Assembly: GCA_052117325.1 (NCBI GenBank)
Contig: JBQKJJ010000004.1
Source of the DNA: CAG-964 sp902789345
GTDB taxonomy: Bacteria; Bacillota; Clostridia; Oscillospirales; Acutalibacteraceae
Strand: one strand, 5' to 3'
DNA: 64,000 bases
Within the stretch, counting starts at the first letter, position 1; each line of letters starts with the position of its first letter. Both the position numbers and the translations under genes were made by a program. The notes beneath the pieces were generated by a model. The model had not been told where the DNA came from. It saw nothing but the letters and a program-made list of their open reading frames with translations, and made no database searches. Shown one piece after another: positions 33,439 through 42,711 of the stretch.

Positions 33439-34638
33439 TTACCTCCTTTTTAGGAAGGCAGCAGTACCACCACCCATATTTCCGTTATTTCTAAACGCCG
33501 GCGGAACATTAGAATTACCACCTGCCGGCATATTTGGCATGTTAGGCATACTTGGCATACCCGGGGCAGCACCCGGCTTCGGCTTCTCGTCAAACAACTC
33601 ATTTTTACCGGCGTCAAAGCTATATTCATAAGCTGTTTCAGGAGAAATAACACCCTGTGCAAGCAGATTGTCAATAGACATTTTTCTTGTAATCATACCT
33701 GCGCCCTGGTTAAGCTCTATAGTTTGCTCAATTTGCGGAATTTTGTTTTCTCTAATCAAGTTAGCTATAGCGGAGTTTACAAACATTATTTCAAACATAC
33801 CTATTCTGCCCTTGATGTCACACCTTGGCAGAAGTCTTTGCGAAACAACCGCCTTCAGTGTTGTTGAAAGCTGGCTAAGCGCCTGCTTTTGTCTTTCAAC
33901 AGGGTACATATCAATAAGACGGTCAATAGTTTTAGCCGCACTTTCGGTATGTAGTGTTGAAAATACAAGGTGACCGGTTTCAGCAGCTCTAAGTGCAATT
34001 TCCATAGACTCAAGGTCACGAATCTCACCCATTAGAATAACATCAGGGTCTTCACGAAGTGCTGACTTTAGTGCTGAAGAATAGCTTGCACTGTCCTCGC
34101 CCATTTCACGCTGGTTAATAATACAGCGGTTTGGTGTGTGCATATACTCAACAGGGTCCTCCAGTGTAATAATATGCAAGTTTTTTACTTTGTTGATTTC
34201 ATTTATAATTGCCGCCAGTGTAGTAGACTTACCACTACCTGTAGGTCCTGTTACCAAAACCAAGCCCTCTTGCAAAAGTAATATTTTACCCAATGACTCC
34301 GGCAGGTTTAAGCTTGACATCTCCGGTGGTTTTTCTTTAATAATACGCATTACAAGTGAAGAACCATGTCTTTGGCGAAATGCATTTACTCTGAAACGGG
34401 CACAGCCCTCCAGTGCATAGGAACAGTCGTAGTCACCTGTTGACAGGAAATCTGCCAAACCGTCGCTAGGCAATACCTGCGCAATGTAACCCAAAACTGT
34501 TTCGTCGTCAAGAACATCAAAGCCCTCAAAATATGTTACAACACCGTTTACTCTGTAAGCCGGCACATTGTTGCTGGACATATGAATATCAGATGCATTA
34601 TGCTCAACGGCAAATCTAACCATATCCTCAAATTCCAA
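33439..34638 (-). CDS. pilT: Pilus retraction ATPase PilT
   Basis: 399 residues from a TTG behind AGGAAGG. ASDIHMSSNNVPAYRVNG near residue 15 is the PilT N-terminus, with Walker A GPTGSGKSTT, the Asp box LEDPVEY, Walker B DPDVILMGEIRD and the His box HLVFSTLHTESA. PilT depolymerises the pilus for retraction. The C-terminal 55 residues (PGAAPGMPSMPNMPNMP...) are a Pro/Met/Asn/Gly-rich tail not usual for the family. Start codon 29 bp after pilB. Confidence 0.92.
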   Translation of the reverse strand: MEFEDMVRFAVEHNASDIHMSSNNVPAYRVNGVVTYFEGFDVLDDETVLGYIAQVLPSDGLADFLSTGDYDCSYALEGCARFRVNAFRQRHGSSLVMRIIKEKPPEMSSLNLPESLGKILLLQEGLVLVTGPTGSGKSTTLAAIINEINKVKNLHIITLEDPVEYMHTPNRCIINQREMGEDSASYSSALKSALREDPDVILMGEIRDLESMEIALRAAETGHLVFSTLHTESAAKTIDRLIDMYPVERQKQALSQLSTTLKAVVSQRLLPRCDIKGRIGMFEIMFVNSAIANLIRENKIPQIEQTIELNQGAGMITRKMSIDNLLAQGVISPETAYEYSFDAGKNELFDEKPKPGAAPGMPSMPNMPNMPAGGNSNVPPAFRNNGNMGGGTAAFLKRR

Positions 34639-34667
34639 TTTGTAACACCTTCCTCTCTCAATATTTT

Positions 34668-36377
34668 TTAATCTTCCTGATAAACCTCTGCAACAGTGTC
34701 AAAGTATGTTTCAAAGGTGATTACACCGTCAACAAGTAGTCTTCGCAGGTTTTCCTTCATTGAAATCATACCGTCTTCTATTGCTATATCGTTTAACTCT
34801 TCGGTAGTTTTTTCCTCATGAATAGCGTGCTTTATTTTGTTGGTTACAATCATTATTTCGTGTACGGCTGTACGGCCCTTGCTGCCTGCAAAGTTACAGC
34901 GCTCACAGCCGCCTTTTTTAGCATCATATAATGTTATGTCACTGTCAAGTGGCATACCTATCATACCAAGCTCGCTTTCGGTAGCCTTATGCGGTACTCT
35001 GCAGTAAGGGCAAACCTTTCTAACAAGTTTCTGTGCTATAACGCCAAGTAATGATGATGATACCATAAACTTCTCAACGCCCATATCTATCAGTCTTACA
35101 ACCGAGCTGGCCGCATTGTAGGTATGTATTGTTGACAATACCAAGTGACCTGTAATAGCGGCAGACGCTGCTATTTCAGCAGTTTCTTTATCACGAATCT
35201 CACCGACCATTATAATGTCCGGGTCTTGTCGCAATATAGAACGCAAAACACTTGCAAAAGTCAGACCTGCTTTTTCGTTAATATTAACCTGTGTAATTCC
35301 CGGTATAACCATTTCTACAGGGTTTTCAACTGTAATAATATTTGTTTCGTCATTATTAAGCTGTGACAGGCCTGTGTAAAGTGTTGTAGATTTACCGGAA
35401 CCTGTAGCACCTGACAAAAGTATAATACCACGGTTACTGTGAAGCAGGGTTTCAAACTTTTCTTTGTTTTCGTCTATAAATCCTATGCTGTCAACTTCCA
35501 GCTTAACACCTAAAGCGGTTGTAATTCTGATAACTATTTTCTCGCCGAAAACACCCGGCAAGTCAGAAACACGCATATCAATTTTTGTTTGTCCCACAGT
35601 ATAGTGCAAACGACCATCCTGCGGTATTCTCTTTTCTGCAATGTTCATTCCCGATATAAACTTTATACGGCTTATAATTGACGGTGCAAGCTGCTTTGAT
35701 ATTCTTGTATATTCACGCAGCTTACCGTCTATACGGAAACGAATTCTCATATCTTCTTCTTGTGGCTCAATATGAATATCCGACACCTTCAGATTTACGG
35801 CATCTTCAAACATTTTATTTACCAGCTTTATAATAGGCTGGTCTTCAACATTTTCTTCCTCGTCATCTGTATTGTTATCGTCGTTCTGCATTTGCTGCAT
35901 AATGTATTCCTGTGCTTCGTCATACATTTTTGCCTGCTGATCAGAGCTAAACAGTTCATCCTGCTTTGCCTTGATTTGTGACGGTGTAGAAACAACCATT
36001 CTAACCTTTTTCTTTACATAGCTGGAAACAGTTGAATTTACACGGTAATCAAGGGGATTAGATGTAGCAAATACAAGTCTGCCGTTTTGTTCATCTATAG
36101 GTACTATATTGTAGTCACGCATCATATTTTCGGGTATAACTGAATGCATACCCTCCGGTATAGCCATTTCGGTCAAGTCAACCATTTCAAGGTGCATTCG
36201 CTCTGCAAGTGTAGCGTAAATATCCCACTCGCTTACAAGCCCCTCTTGTACCAGTGCCTCCTCCAAAGTAATAGAGTCGTCATCCTGGTATTTTTGCTGC
36301 ACCTTTTTTATATTTTTCAGTGAAACAAGCTCCTTGGCAACAAGGCTATTTTGAATGTTGAATTTAGAATTCTTCAT
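34668..36377 (-). CDS. pilB: Pilus assembly ATPase PilB
   Basis: 569 residues. The MshEN-type N-terminal domain (about 20-150) often binds cyclic-di-GMP in this family. The ATPase core has SDIHIEPQEEDMRIRFRIDG, Walker A GATGSGKSTTLYTG, ENPVE, DPDIIMVGEIRD and HLVLSTIHTYNA. A tetracysteine zinc site (CPYC...CERC) is present, as in PilB/GspE. It powers pilus extension. Start behind GGGGAGAAG. Confidence 0.94.
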   Translation of the reverse strand: MKNSKFNIQNSLVAKELVSLKNIKKVQQKYQDDDSITLEEALVQEGLVSEWDIYATLAERMHLEMVDLTEMAIPEGMHSVIPENMMRDYNIVPIDEQNGRLVFATSNPLDYRVNSTVSSYVKKKVRMVVSTPSQIKAKQDELFSSDQQAKMYDEAQEYIMQQMQNDDNNTDDEEENVEDQPIIKLVNKMFEDAVNLKVSDIHIEPQEEDMRIRFRIDGKLREYTRISKQLAPSIISRIKFISGMNIAEKRIPQDGRLHYTVGQTKIDMRVSDLPGVFGEKIVIRITTALGVKLEVDSIGFIDENKEKFETLLHSNRGIILLSGATGSGKSTTLYTGLSQLNNDETNIITVENPVEMVIPGITQVNINEKAGLTFASVLRSILRQDPDIIMVGEIRDKETAEIAASAAITGHLVLSTIHTYNAASSVVRLIDMGVEKFMVSSSLLGVIAQKLVRKVCPYCRVPHKATESELGMIGMPLDSDITLYDAKKGGCERCNFAGSKGRTAVHEIMIVTNKIKHAIHEEKTTEELNDIAIEDGMISMKENLRRLLVDGVITFETYFDTVAEVYQED

Positions 36378-36396
36378 ACTAAGCTTCTCCCCGACT

Positions 36397-37164
36397 TTAT
36401 AAAATGCTTAAATACAAATTAATTAAAAATGCTAAAAGCTGATGTAACACTATTGTTACAAAAACTCCTACACAAATTGAAGGTCCAAAGGGAATATAAT
36501 TCTCTGTTTCTTTTTTTCTTACAGCATTTACAATAAGCGTAACAAGTATAATTACAAAGGCAACAAGTATGGCTATAAGCAGTGCCATAGCTACATTTGG
36601 GAAGCCTGTTGCTATGCCTACTGCGGCAAACAGCTTTACATCGCCAAAGCCCATACCGTCTTTTTTGGCTACAAGCATTGTAATTAAATTCACTACAACT
36701 ATAAGCAGCCCCACGCTTATGCCGCCTACTAACGGCGACCACCAATTCTTAATTAAGTATTGGCTGTGAGTAAGGTCGTAATACGCAAATATTAACGAAA
36801 GTACAGCCGCCAGCACTGCAAACTGGTCCGGTATTATAAAATACTTTCCGTCTGACAGTATAACCATAGTAAGCACGAAAGTTAAAAGCATTACTATAAG
36901 GCTGTACCAACTAAGGCCAAACACCATATACACAAGTGCAAAAGCTGCACCGGAAAGCAGACTGCCTATTATATACAGCGGCTTTCCTATAAAGCGCTTG
37001 CCTTCCAGCATATCCTGCGTAGGCTCCTCGTTATAATCGCACAGCCACTGTGCAGGCACTTTGTTCAGCAGTGCTACTCCTGCAATATACAGCAGTACGC
37101 CTGCAAGTGCCGACACAGCCGCCAGCACTAAATTAAATGCTGTAGGTTCTACAAATATACTCAT
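36397..37164 (-). CDS. Prepilin peptidase (A24 family), without methylase domain
   Basis: 255 residues with about seven membrane helices. The two catalytic aspartates of A24 peptidases can be seen: LSDGKYFIIPD near residue 103 and GMGFGDVKL near 171. The N-terminal methyltransferase domain with paired CxxC motifs, found in classical PilD, is absent; instead there is an unusual N-terminus (LCDYNEEPTQDMLEGKRF). It cleaves the leader of the pilins encoded around it. Confidence 0.85.
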   Translation of the reverse strand: MSIFVEPTAFNLVLAAVSALAGVLLYIAGVALLNKVPAQWLCDYNEEPTQDMLEGKRFIGKPLYIIGSLLSGAAFALVYMVFGLSWYSLIVMLLTFVLTMVILSDGKYFIIPDQFAVLAAVLSLIFAYYDLTHSQYLIKNWWSPLVGGISVGLLIVVVNLITMLVAKKDGMGFGDVKLFAAVGIATGFPNVAMALLIAILVAFVIILVTLIVNAVRKKETENYIPFGPSICVGVFVTIVLHQLLAFLINLYLSIL

Positions 37165-37173
37165 AGCTTCGGC

Positions 37174-37785
37174 TTATCCTGCTGTTGTAGCAGCCTGAGT
37201 TGGCTGAGTTGTTGACGCAGTAGTGTCAAAGTAGTACAGTGTTATGTTCATATTAATACTACTGTCATCTGACTTTGAACCTTCACCGCCACTTATGCTA
37301 CAGCTGTTTACATAGTAACAGCCCTTTGATTTTTGCTCAAAGAACTTCAGCATACTAAGGGCAGTTTCATAATTGCCACTGTAATTAAGTGTAATACTAA
37401 CGGATTTTACAGGGTAACCGCCGTTAGAGGTTCTGTTTAGCTTATCATTCTGTGGTTCACCAAGGCTGTAATTTTGTAATGTAATATTTCTGTCCGAACA
37501 GTACTGCTCAATTTCCTTTGTACAGGTATCCAGGTCAACAAAAAGCTCCTTTTGCTTTTTGTCATACTCGGCTTGGTTTTTCTTTATTTCTGCCTCTATT
37601 TTGTCCTGCTGTGACAGTGCAGTATCATACTCTGCTATCTTTTTAACATTTTCATTATGCTCGTTTATCATAGTTGGTGCATTGTTAATAAGGGACATGC
37701 CGATGAAAATCCAAAAAACAATGGCGACCACTATAGTACCTACCAGCACAAACAAAAACTTAGGCACTTTTTTTAATTGTTCCAT
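37174..37785 (-). CDS. PilO-like pilus assembly protein
   Basis: 203 residues: one N-terminal membrane helix (FLFVLVGTIVVAIVFWIFIG), a coiled coil (about 40-95, rich in Lys/Glu/Gln), then a ferredoxin-like beta/alpha domain (VKSVSITLNYSGNYETALSML near 125) and a Thr-rich tail. This is the layout of PilO, which with PilM and PilN aligns the motor and platform. The sequence is divergent, so the call rests on layout and gene order. Confidence 0.72.
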   Translation of the reverse strand: MEQLKKVPKFLFVLVGTIVVAIVFWIFIGMSLINNAPTMINEHNENVKKIAEYDTALSQQDKIEAEIKKNQAEYDKKQKELFVDLDTCTKEIEQYCSDRNITLQNYSLGEPQNDKLNRTSNGGYPVKSVSITLNYSGNYETALSMLKFFEQKSKGCYYVNSCSISGGEGSKSDDSSINMNITLYYFDTTASTTQPTQAATTAG

Positions 37786-37807
37786 TTATTTTAATACCCC
37801 CTTACTG

Positions 37808-39550
37808 TTAGGCTGTTGTAGCCGCTTCGGTAGTTGTTTCTACCTTTACAGCACTGCCGTTCTGTAATGTATTGTATCTTTCCTGCTCCTCTTCGGTATC
37901 TACTACATTATGCAGATTAAGAGAGAAGTTATAAAGATTTTTACCCTTATCTTCACTTTGTGATACATTAATAGTATTGTCCACAGTAAAGAAGCCGTCC
38001 TTTGTAATATCTTCCTTTAGCTTCAGGTACTCCTTAAAGCCGCCTATTGTACCAGTAATTGGTGCAGTAATTTCAGGTGTTTTATTTGTGTCCCCTTCAT
38101 TATATGTAAGGTTATAGCCGCTTGTAGACTCTACCTTATCAGCAACCTGCTTTTTTGCCTGCTCCAGTGTGTCACACATAAGTACAGGGGCCTTTGTAAG
38201 TTTGTTGGCATCTGCAACCTGGTCTTCCAGCTTCTTTTTGGCCTCTGTCTGTCTTTTAAGAAGGTCAGCTGCCGACACATACTTTTCTTCCTTAAATTTT
38301 GCCTCATCCATCGATTTTTGAATATTCAAAAAAGCATAGAAAGCACTGCAGCTTACTACCGTTAAACCAACCAATATTGTAAAGGCTACGGTTACTCTTT
38401 TACCAATATTAATTGACTTTTCCTTTAGGGGCTGCAAACCAACCATAAGGTTGTTTTTGTATTTGTCCCCACAGTTCATCAGGTTGTTAAAAAGAATGTA
38501 GCTGCCTGTTTTATACTGCTCATCGCGAGCGTCTATGTCCAGCTCCGGAAGTGCCATTTTGGTGTTGAACTGGTCGGTAATAACATCAACATCCTTGGCA
38601 ACGCCTAATTTTTTAACAGTACCGGCAACATGAGGGAAAAATCCTACATAGTCACTTATAACCGCCTGGTCAATGTTAAGGTCAAGGCTCATTGCAACAA
38701 GATTAATGCTGTGTACAATATCGGTAACAATGTCCTCTCTTAGCTGGTCTATTCTGCGCATTGCGGCAGGGTTGTTATAGTTGTAGTCCTGGTTAATACC
38801 CCACTGTTTAATATACTTTATTGCGTCCGGTATAGAAAGCTGTCTGTCCTGTGCTACAATATCTACCGCTTCTATTAAAGGTGAACGGTATGTATGGGTG
38901 TACAGTGGCAGAGAATCTCTAACCAATACTACACGCAGTGCACAGTAGTCAATTGACAAATAGCAGACCGTTTTGTTGTAGGTATATACAACATCACGGG
39001 CTACCTTTAGTGCCGCAACATCGGCAGGTACAATTTTGTGCAAAGTAAGTCCCATTTCTGTAAATCTTTTAGCCAGCTCTGTAGACAGCTCCCTTGGTAT
39101 AGCAAAGGCTCTGGAGGTAAGCTCAGGCACCTCTTTTGGCGGAGTGCCGTAAGTAGTGGTAATTACAGAGAACTGACCTACATCGTCCTGAAGAATTTCT
39201 TTTAGATTATCCACAGCAATGTTGTTTAACATTTTTTTGTTACAGCGCGCATGCTGGAACTCGGTAGTAACAAGGTCAAATTCCTCTACAAGCAGAATAA
39301 CCTCCTTAACCTCCGGTCTTTTCATTTCACGCAGGCCGTCGTGAACCATTGTGGCAAATGCCTTTGGCACCTCCCACACTGTTTCTTTACCCTCCATATA
39401 CTCTCTGTCAAGAGGTTTTATGTAAGGAGCAGTAAAACGGTAAGAAAGGTCTACGGTTGCCTCTTTTTTCTGTTCTTTTTCCTTTAGGATAGGCTCACAG
39501 CAGGTAAGGCACATATAGTCCTTGGAAACCTGTACTATTACTGATTTCAA
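37808..39550 (-). CDS. PilM-PilN fusion protein
   Basis: 580 residues from a TTG behind AGGTGG. Residues about 1-340 are an actin-like PilM domain (VCYLSIDYCALRVVLVRDS is the second-half phosphate strand region). A single membrane helix lies at about 386-408 (RVTVAFTILVGLTVVSCSAF), then a coiled coil (about 412-450) and a beta/alpha domain, which is the layout of PilN. The two proteins are separate in most species. First gene of the main pilus operon. Confidence 0.75.
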   Translation of the reverse strand: MKSVIVQVSKDYMCLTCCEPILKEKEQKKEATVDLSYRFTAPYIKPLDREYMEGKETVWEVPKAFATMVHDGLREMKRPEVKEVILLVEEFDLVTTEFQHARCNKKMLNNIAVDNLKEILQDDVGQFSVITTTYGTPPKEVPELTSRAFAIPRELSTELAKRFTEMGLTLHKIVPADVAALKVARDVVYTYNKTVCYLSIDYCALRVVLVRDSLPLYTHTYRSPLIEAVDIVAQDRQLSIPDAIKYIKQWGINQDYNYNNPAAMRRIDQLREDIVTDIVHSINLVAMSLDLNIDQAVISDYVGFFPHVAGTVKKLGVAKDVDVITDQFNTKMALPELDIDARDEQYKTGSYILFNNLMNCGDKYKNNLMVGLQPLKEKSINIGKRVTVAFTILVGLTVVSCSAFYAFLNIQKSMDEAKFKEEKYVSAADLLKRQTEAKKKLEDQVADANKLTKAPVLMCDTLEQAKKQVADKVESTSGYNLTYNEGDTNKTPEITAPITGTIGGFKEYLKLKEDITKDGFFTVDNTINVSQSEDKGKNLYNFSLNLHNVVDTEEEQERYNTLQNGSAVKVETTTEAATTA

Positions 39551-39682
39551 AAATAAACACCACCTAGTTTTTTAATTTTATATAGAGCCATTTCGGCCAA
39601 TTTACCTCATTATACAACAAAATGAAAATCATTTTCTATTTTGAACTAAAGGCGAAATCATATAATTAATCATTAAATTATT

Positions 39683-39711
39683 ATTATAACACAGATATAT
39701 TATAATTGCAA
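39683..39711 (-). promoter_or_regulatory. Promoter of the main pilus operon
   Basis: TTGCAA (39711-39706), 17 bp, TATAAT (39688-39683) on the minus strand, giving a leader of about 130 nt. A second possible -10 (TATAAT in GTTGTATAATG) lies inside the leader. Confidence 0.65.
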
Positions 39712-39730
39712 ATTTTATTTATAAAATGCG

Positions 39731-39755
39731 TAAGGCTCGCTTACAGCGAGCCTTA
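39731..39755 (-). terminator. Terminator after the major pilin gene
   Basis: A perfect 11 bp stem (TAAGGCTCGCT) with a 3 nt loop, 44 bp after the pilin stop. It separates the abundant pilin transcript from the assembly genes. On the minus strand the T-run is only ATTTTAT. Confidence 0.7.
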
Positions 39756-39798
39756 CTTTTTATTAAATTACGGAAAATTATTTAGTAATTAATGCTTA

Positions 39799-40398
39799 TT
39801 AGTCCATATTGTCAACTGCTACACTTGCAAATGTAGTTGTACCATTAGCTGTTGTAGCAAGAGGAAGTACATTATCAGTAGCACCAACGCCAGTAACTAC
39901 AGTGCCGTCAAAAGTCTTATAATCAGTACCATCCAGTGTTAGGAAAACGCACTTCTGAGTTGTCTTATTCCAGTATGGTGAGTAATCCTTGCCATAGTAT
40001 GAAACACTTTCAAAGCCATTGCAGATCTGCTTAGAAGCAGCAACCATATCAATATCAATGTCACCGTGATTTGTCTTAGCATTTGCTAGAGTAATAGAAC
40101 CACCGCTGATATTAGGACCTGCAAACTTGCTGTCAACAGCAATTGTCTTATTACCGTCGTAAACTTCTGTGCTACCTGAAGCTATGTAAGACTGAGCTTC
40201 TTTAACTGCTAGCTCGATTGACTGAGCGTTTGATTCAGCGCCATTCTTAGTAGCTGTGTTGATGATTGAGTTTACAACAGGAATTGCGATAGCAGCTAGG
40301 ATAGCTAGGATAGCGATAACTACTACCAATTCAACTAGTGTGAAACCTTTTTTGCTGTTTTGTAGTTCAGCTTTTTTTGTTGTGATTGCATTTGTCAT
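39799..40398 (-). CDS. Type IV major pilin candidate
   Basis: 199 residues from the ATG at 40398, with AAAGGAG upstream; the frame runs further up but without a site and would move the signal to the middle. The signal QNSKKGFTLVELVVVIAIL has Gly before the cleavage site and Glu at +5, then AILAAIAIPVVNS. The soluble domain contains PYWNKTTQKCVFLTLDG, shared with the second pilin. A strong separate promoter and terminator fit a highly expressed structural subunit. Confidence 0.85.
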   Translation of the reverse strand: MTNAITTKKAELQNSKKGFTLVELVVVIAILAILAAIAIPVVNSIINTATKNGAESNAQSIELAVKEAQSYIASGSTEVYDGNKTIAVDSKFAGPNISGGSITLANAKTNHGDIDIDMVAASKQICNGFESVSYYGKDYSPYWNKTTQKCVFLTLDGTDYKTFDGTVVTGVGATDNVLPLATTANGTTTFASVAVDNMD

Positions 40399-40507
40399 TT
40401 TAAAATTTCTCCTTTTAAAAGTATAATAAAATGTATCGTAGAAGTACAGCATACTTGTGTGAGCCTTTTCCGCACAGCCCACTGTGTACTTCCTTAGTAC
40501 GGTTATT

Positions 40508-40536
40508 ATTATAGCACCCCAATAGTCATATGTAAA
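40508..40536 (-). promoter_or_regulatory. Promoter of the major pilin gene
   Basis: TTTACA (40536-40531), 17 bp, TATAAT (40513-40508) on the minus strand, about 110 bp before the start. Confidence 0.7.
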
Positions 40537-40628
40537 TACACATATTGTTAAAATTTGGAGCATTAAATTTGTTTAAAAAGGCACATTATATAAAAGTGTA
40601 ATCGTATTTCGATAAGAGTTCGTCATTA

Positions 40629-41171
40629 TCACAACGAAAGTGCCGAGTCTGAATAGTTACTTGTCCACGAAACAATGTCGTATTTTTCTACAACATAATT
40701 TCCATCACTTTCAGTAGAAAGCTGACAAAGATTATACGACATTGACGCCGGCAATATACCGCCGTTTATATCCTTTAGCAAATAGCCGCCGTGACCGTCG
40801 CTAAGCAGCAGCAAGCAGCGTTCGCTTGTTTTGTCCCACACCGGAACATATTTTTCTCCGTAAACGCTTTTGTGTTCAAGTGTAGATTCAATTGCGTTTA
40901 CCTTAACCACATCGCTTAACGACGGCTTTACGGAATTTTTTATACCGGGATAATTATCTGTAGTTTTGTTTACATACTCTGACTGTGCGGTTTTAATGGC
41001 GTACTCAAGGGTTTGCGCATTGGCAACAGCTGCATTTTTAGCCGCTGTATTTAATATGGAATTTACCACAGGAATGGCAATAGCCGCCAGTATAGCCAGT
41101 ATGGCAATAACCACTACCATTTCTACAGCTGTAAAGCCCTTTTTGTTTTTGTAAAATATTTTGTTTGTCAT
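40629..41171 (-). CDS. Second type IV pilin, paralogue of the major pilin
   Basis: 180 residues behind AGAGGG. The signal KNKKGFTAVEMVVVIAIL keeps Gly and Glu at +5, and the helix AILAAIAIPVVNSILNTAAKN is nearly identical to that of its neighbour. The soluble part shares PVWDKTSERCLLLLSDG, with the same Trp and single Cys. It probably arose by tandem duplication. I see no clear own promoter; the gap to the next gene upstream is 321 bp from the U32 gene's start side but only about 90 bp from its stop. Confidence 0.82.
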   Translation of the reverse strand: MTNKIFYKNKKGFTAVEMVVVIAILAILAAIAIPVVNSILNTAAKNAAVANAQTLEYAIKTAQSEYVNKTTDNYPGIKNSVKPSLSDVVKVNAIESTLEHKSVYGEKYVPVWDKTSERCLLLLSDGHGGYLLKDINGGILPASMSYNLCQLSTESDGNYVVEKYDIVSWTSNYSDSALSL

Positions 41172-41263
41172 TTTTTAGCCCTCTTCTTCCTTTAACTTTA
41201 TCTTATCTTAATTCTTTTATCATCTTTTTCATTATCATCAATGGTATACCCTACACCATAATG

Positions 41264-42493
41264 TTACCTTTTCCTGCGTATAAATGAACCTGCCGGTATT
41301 TCAACAGCACAAGGCACCGTAAGCTTTTCCATAGGGTGCGGTGCCGACTGTACCGATTCACCGTTGTGGTTGAAAATTTCATCTACCGTTATTTTAAAGG
41401 ACTCACCCATTGGCGGCAGAACATCGAGCTGTTCACCTACAGAAAATTTATTTTTCTGCGTTAAATAAGCTGTACCGTTTTCCCAACTGTCACAAATAGC
41501 AACTACATCATACTCACGAATATAGCCGCCGTTGGAATGTACCTGCCCCGGCTCTTTGCCAAGGAAAAAGCCTGTGCTGTACTCACGGTGACTGATTTTA
41601 TTAAGCTCTTCGCCTATCCACGCCGGCAAGGTGTAGCCCTGCTTATCCTTATAATACAGGTCTACCGCACTGCGGTAGGCGTGGGTAGTTACAGCCGCAT
41701 AATAAGCCGACTTAGCCCTGCCCTCTATTTTCAAGCTGGTAATACCGCTTTCAATAAGCTGCGGAATATAGTCTATCATACACATATCCCTGGAATTATA
41801 AAGATATGTCCCGTCACCGTCTTGCTCGACAGGGAAAAACTGCCCCGGACGGTTTTCTTCGTACAGGTGGTACTTCCACCTGCAAGGCTGTGCACAGTCG
41901 CCACGGTTGGCATCTCTGCCGGTCATATAGGCGGAAATTAGGCATCTTCCGCTAAAGGATACGCACATAGCGCCCTGCACAAAGCACTCAATTTCAAGCT
42001 CCTTTGGCACCTTTGCTCTAATTTCGGCAATGTCCTCAAAGGTAAGCTCTCGTGCAAGCACTACCCTATTTGCACCCATATTGTATAGTGTGTTGGCGGT
42101 GTGATAGTTCATAATTCCCGTTTGTGTAGACATATGAATATCTACATTTGGAGCATATTTTTTGGCTAAATCCATTACACCAATATCCGCAACTATTACA
42201 GCGTCTACCCCGGCGCTGTTTAAAAACTCAAAATGCTGCGGCAGTCTGCATATTTCCTTGTTGTCGGGTACTGTGTTGCAGGTAACATACAGCTTTGCAC
42301 CAACTGCATGGGCCTTTTTTACTGCTGAAATAATCTGGTCGTTGTCAAAATTTTTGGAGGCAGTGCGCATACCAAACTCCTTACCCGCCAGGTAAACGGC
42401 ATCTGCACCAAACCTAAGGGCGGCGTCTAGGCTTTCTTCCTCTCCGCAGGGCGCAAGCACCTCTGTAAGGTGGTTGTATCTGAATATCGGCAA
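41264..42493 (-). CDS. U32 peptidase-family protein (TrhP-like tRNA hydroxylation)
   Basis: About 409 residues. The start is either a TTG at 42493 (AGGTG 6 nt upstream) or a GTG at 42502. Conserved U32 motifs are VLAPCGEEESLDAALRFGAD, ECFVQGAMCVSFSGRCLIS, DANRGDCAQPCRW with its cysteine set, and SLKIEGRAKSAYY. Several U32 proteins (TrhP, RlhA) hydroxylate RNA bases rather than cut peptides; this length and the Cys pattern fit TrhP, which acts on uridine 34 of tRNAs. Placed after mltG in the transcript. Confidence 0.85.
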   Translation of the reverse strand: MPIFRYNHLTEVLAPCGEEESLDAALRFGADAVYLAGKEFGMRTASKNFDNDQIISAVKKAHAVGAKLYVTCNTVPDNKEICRLPQHFEFLNSAGVDAVIVADIGVMDLAKKYAPNVDIHMSTQTGIMNYHTANTLYNMGANRVVLARELTFEDIAEIRAKVPKELEIECFVQGAMCVSFSGRCLISAYMTGRDANRGDCAQPCRWKYHLYEENRPGQFFPVEQDGDGTYLYNSRDMCMIDYIPQLIESGITSLKIEGRAKSAYYAAVTTHAYRSAVDLYYKDKQGYTLPAWIGEELNKISHREYSTGFFLGKEPGQVHSNGGYIREYDVVAICDSWENGTAYLTQKNKFSVGEQLDVLPPMGESFKITVDEIFNHNGESVQSAPHPMEKLTVPCAVEIPAGSFIRRKR

Positions 42494-42659
42494 ATTTAAC
42501 ACCTATCCTTTCTTGTATTGTATGGTCTTAAAATTACTTTGTTATCTAAAATTTTATCATTATAAAGGTTGCAGAGCTGTAGAATTACGGCACATATTTA
42601 ACGCAAGCAATAATTTTTGCATACGCCTTTAATATAAATTTCCTGCACCGTATTACAGG

Positions 42660-42696
42660 AAAACGGCTTTCCGAAAAAGTAACGAAAAGCCGTTTT
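42660..42696 (-). terminator. Hairpin after mltG
   Basis: A 14 bp near-perfect stem (AAAACGGCTTTCCG with its complement, one bulge) sits 16 bp past the mltG stop. The T-run on the minus strand is short (TTTTCC); the plus-strand side has TTTTATTTT. Confidence 0.65.
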
Positions 42697-42711
42697 ATTT
42701 TAATAGTTATA

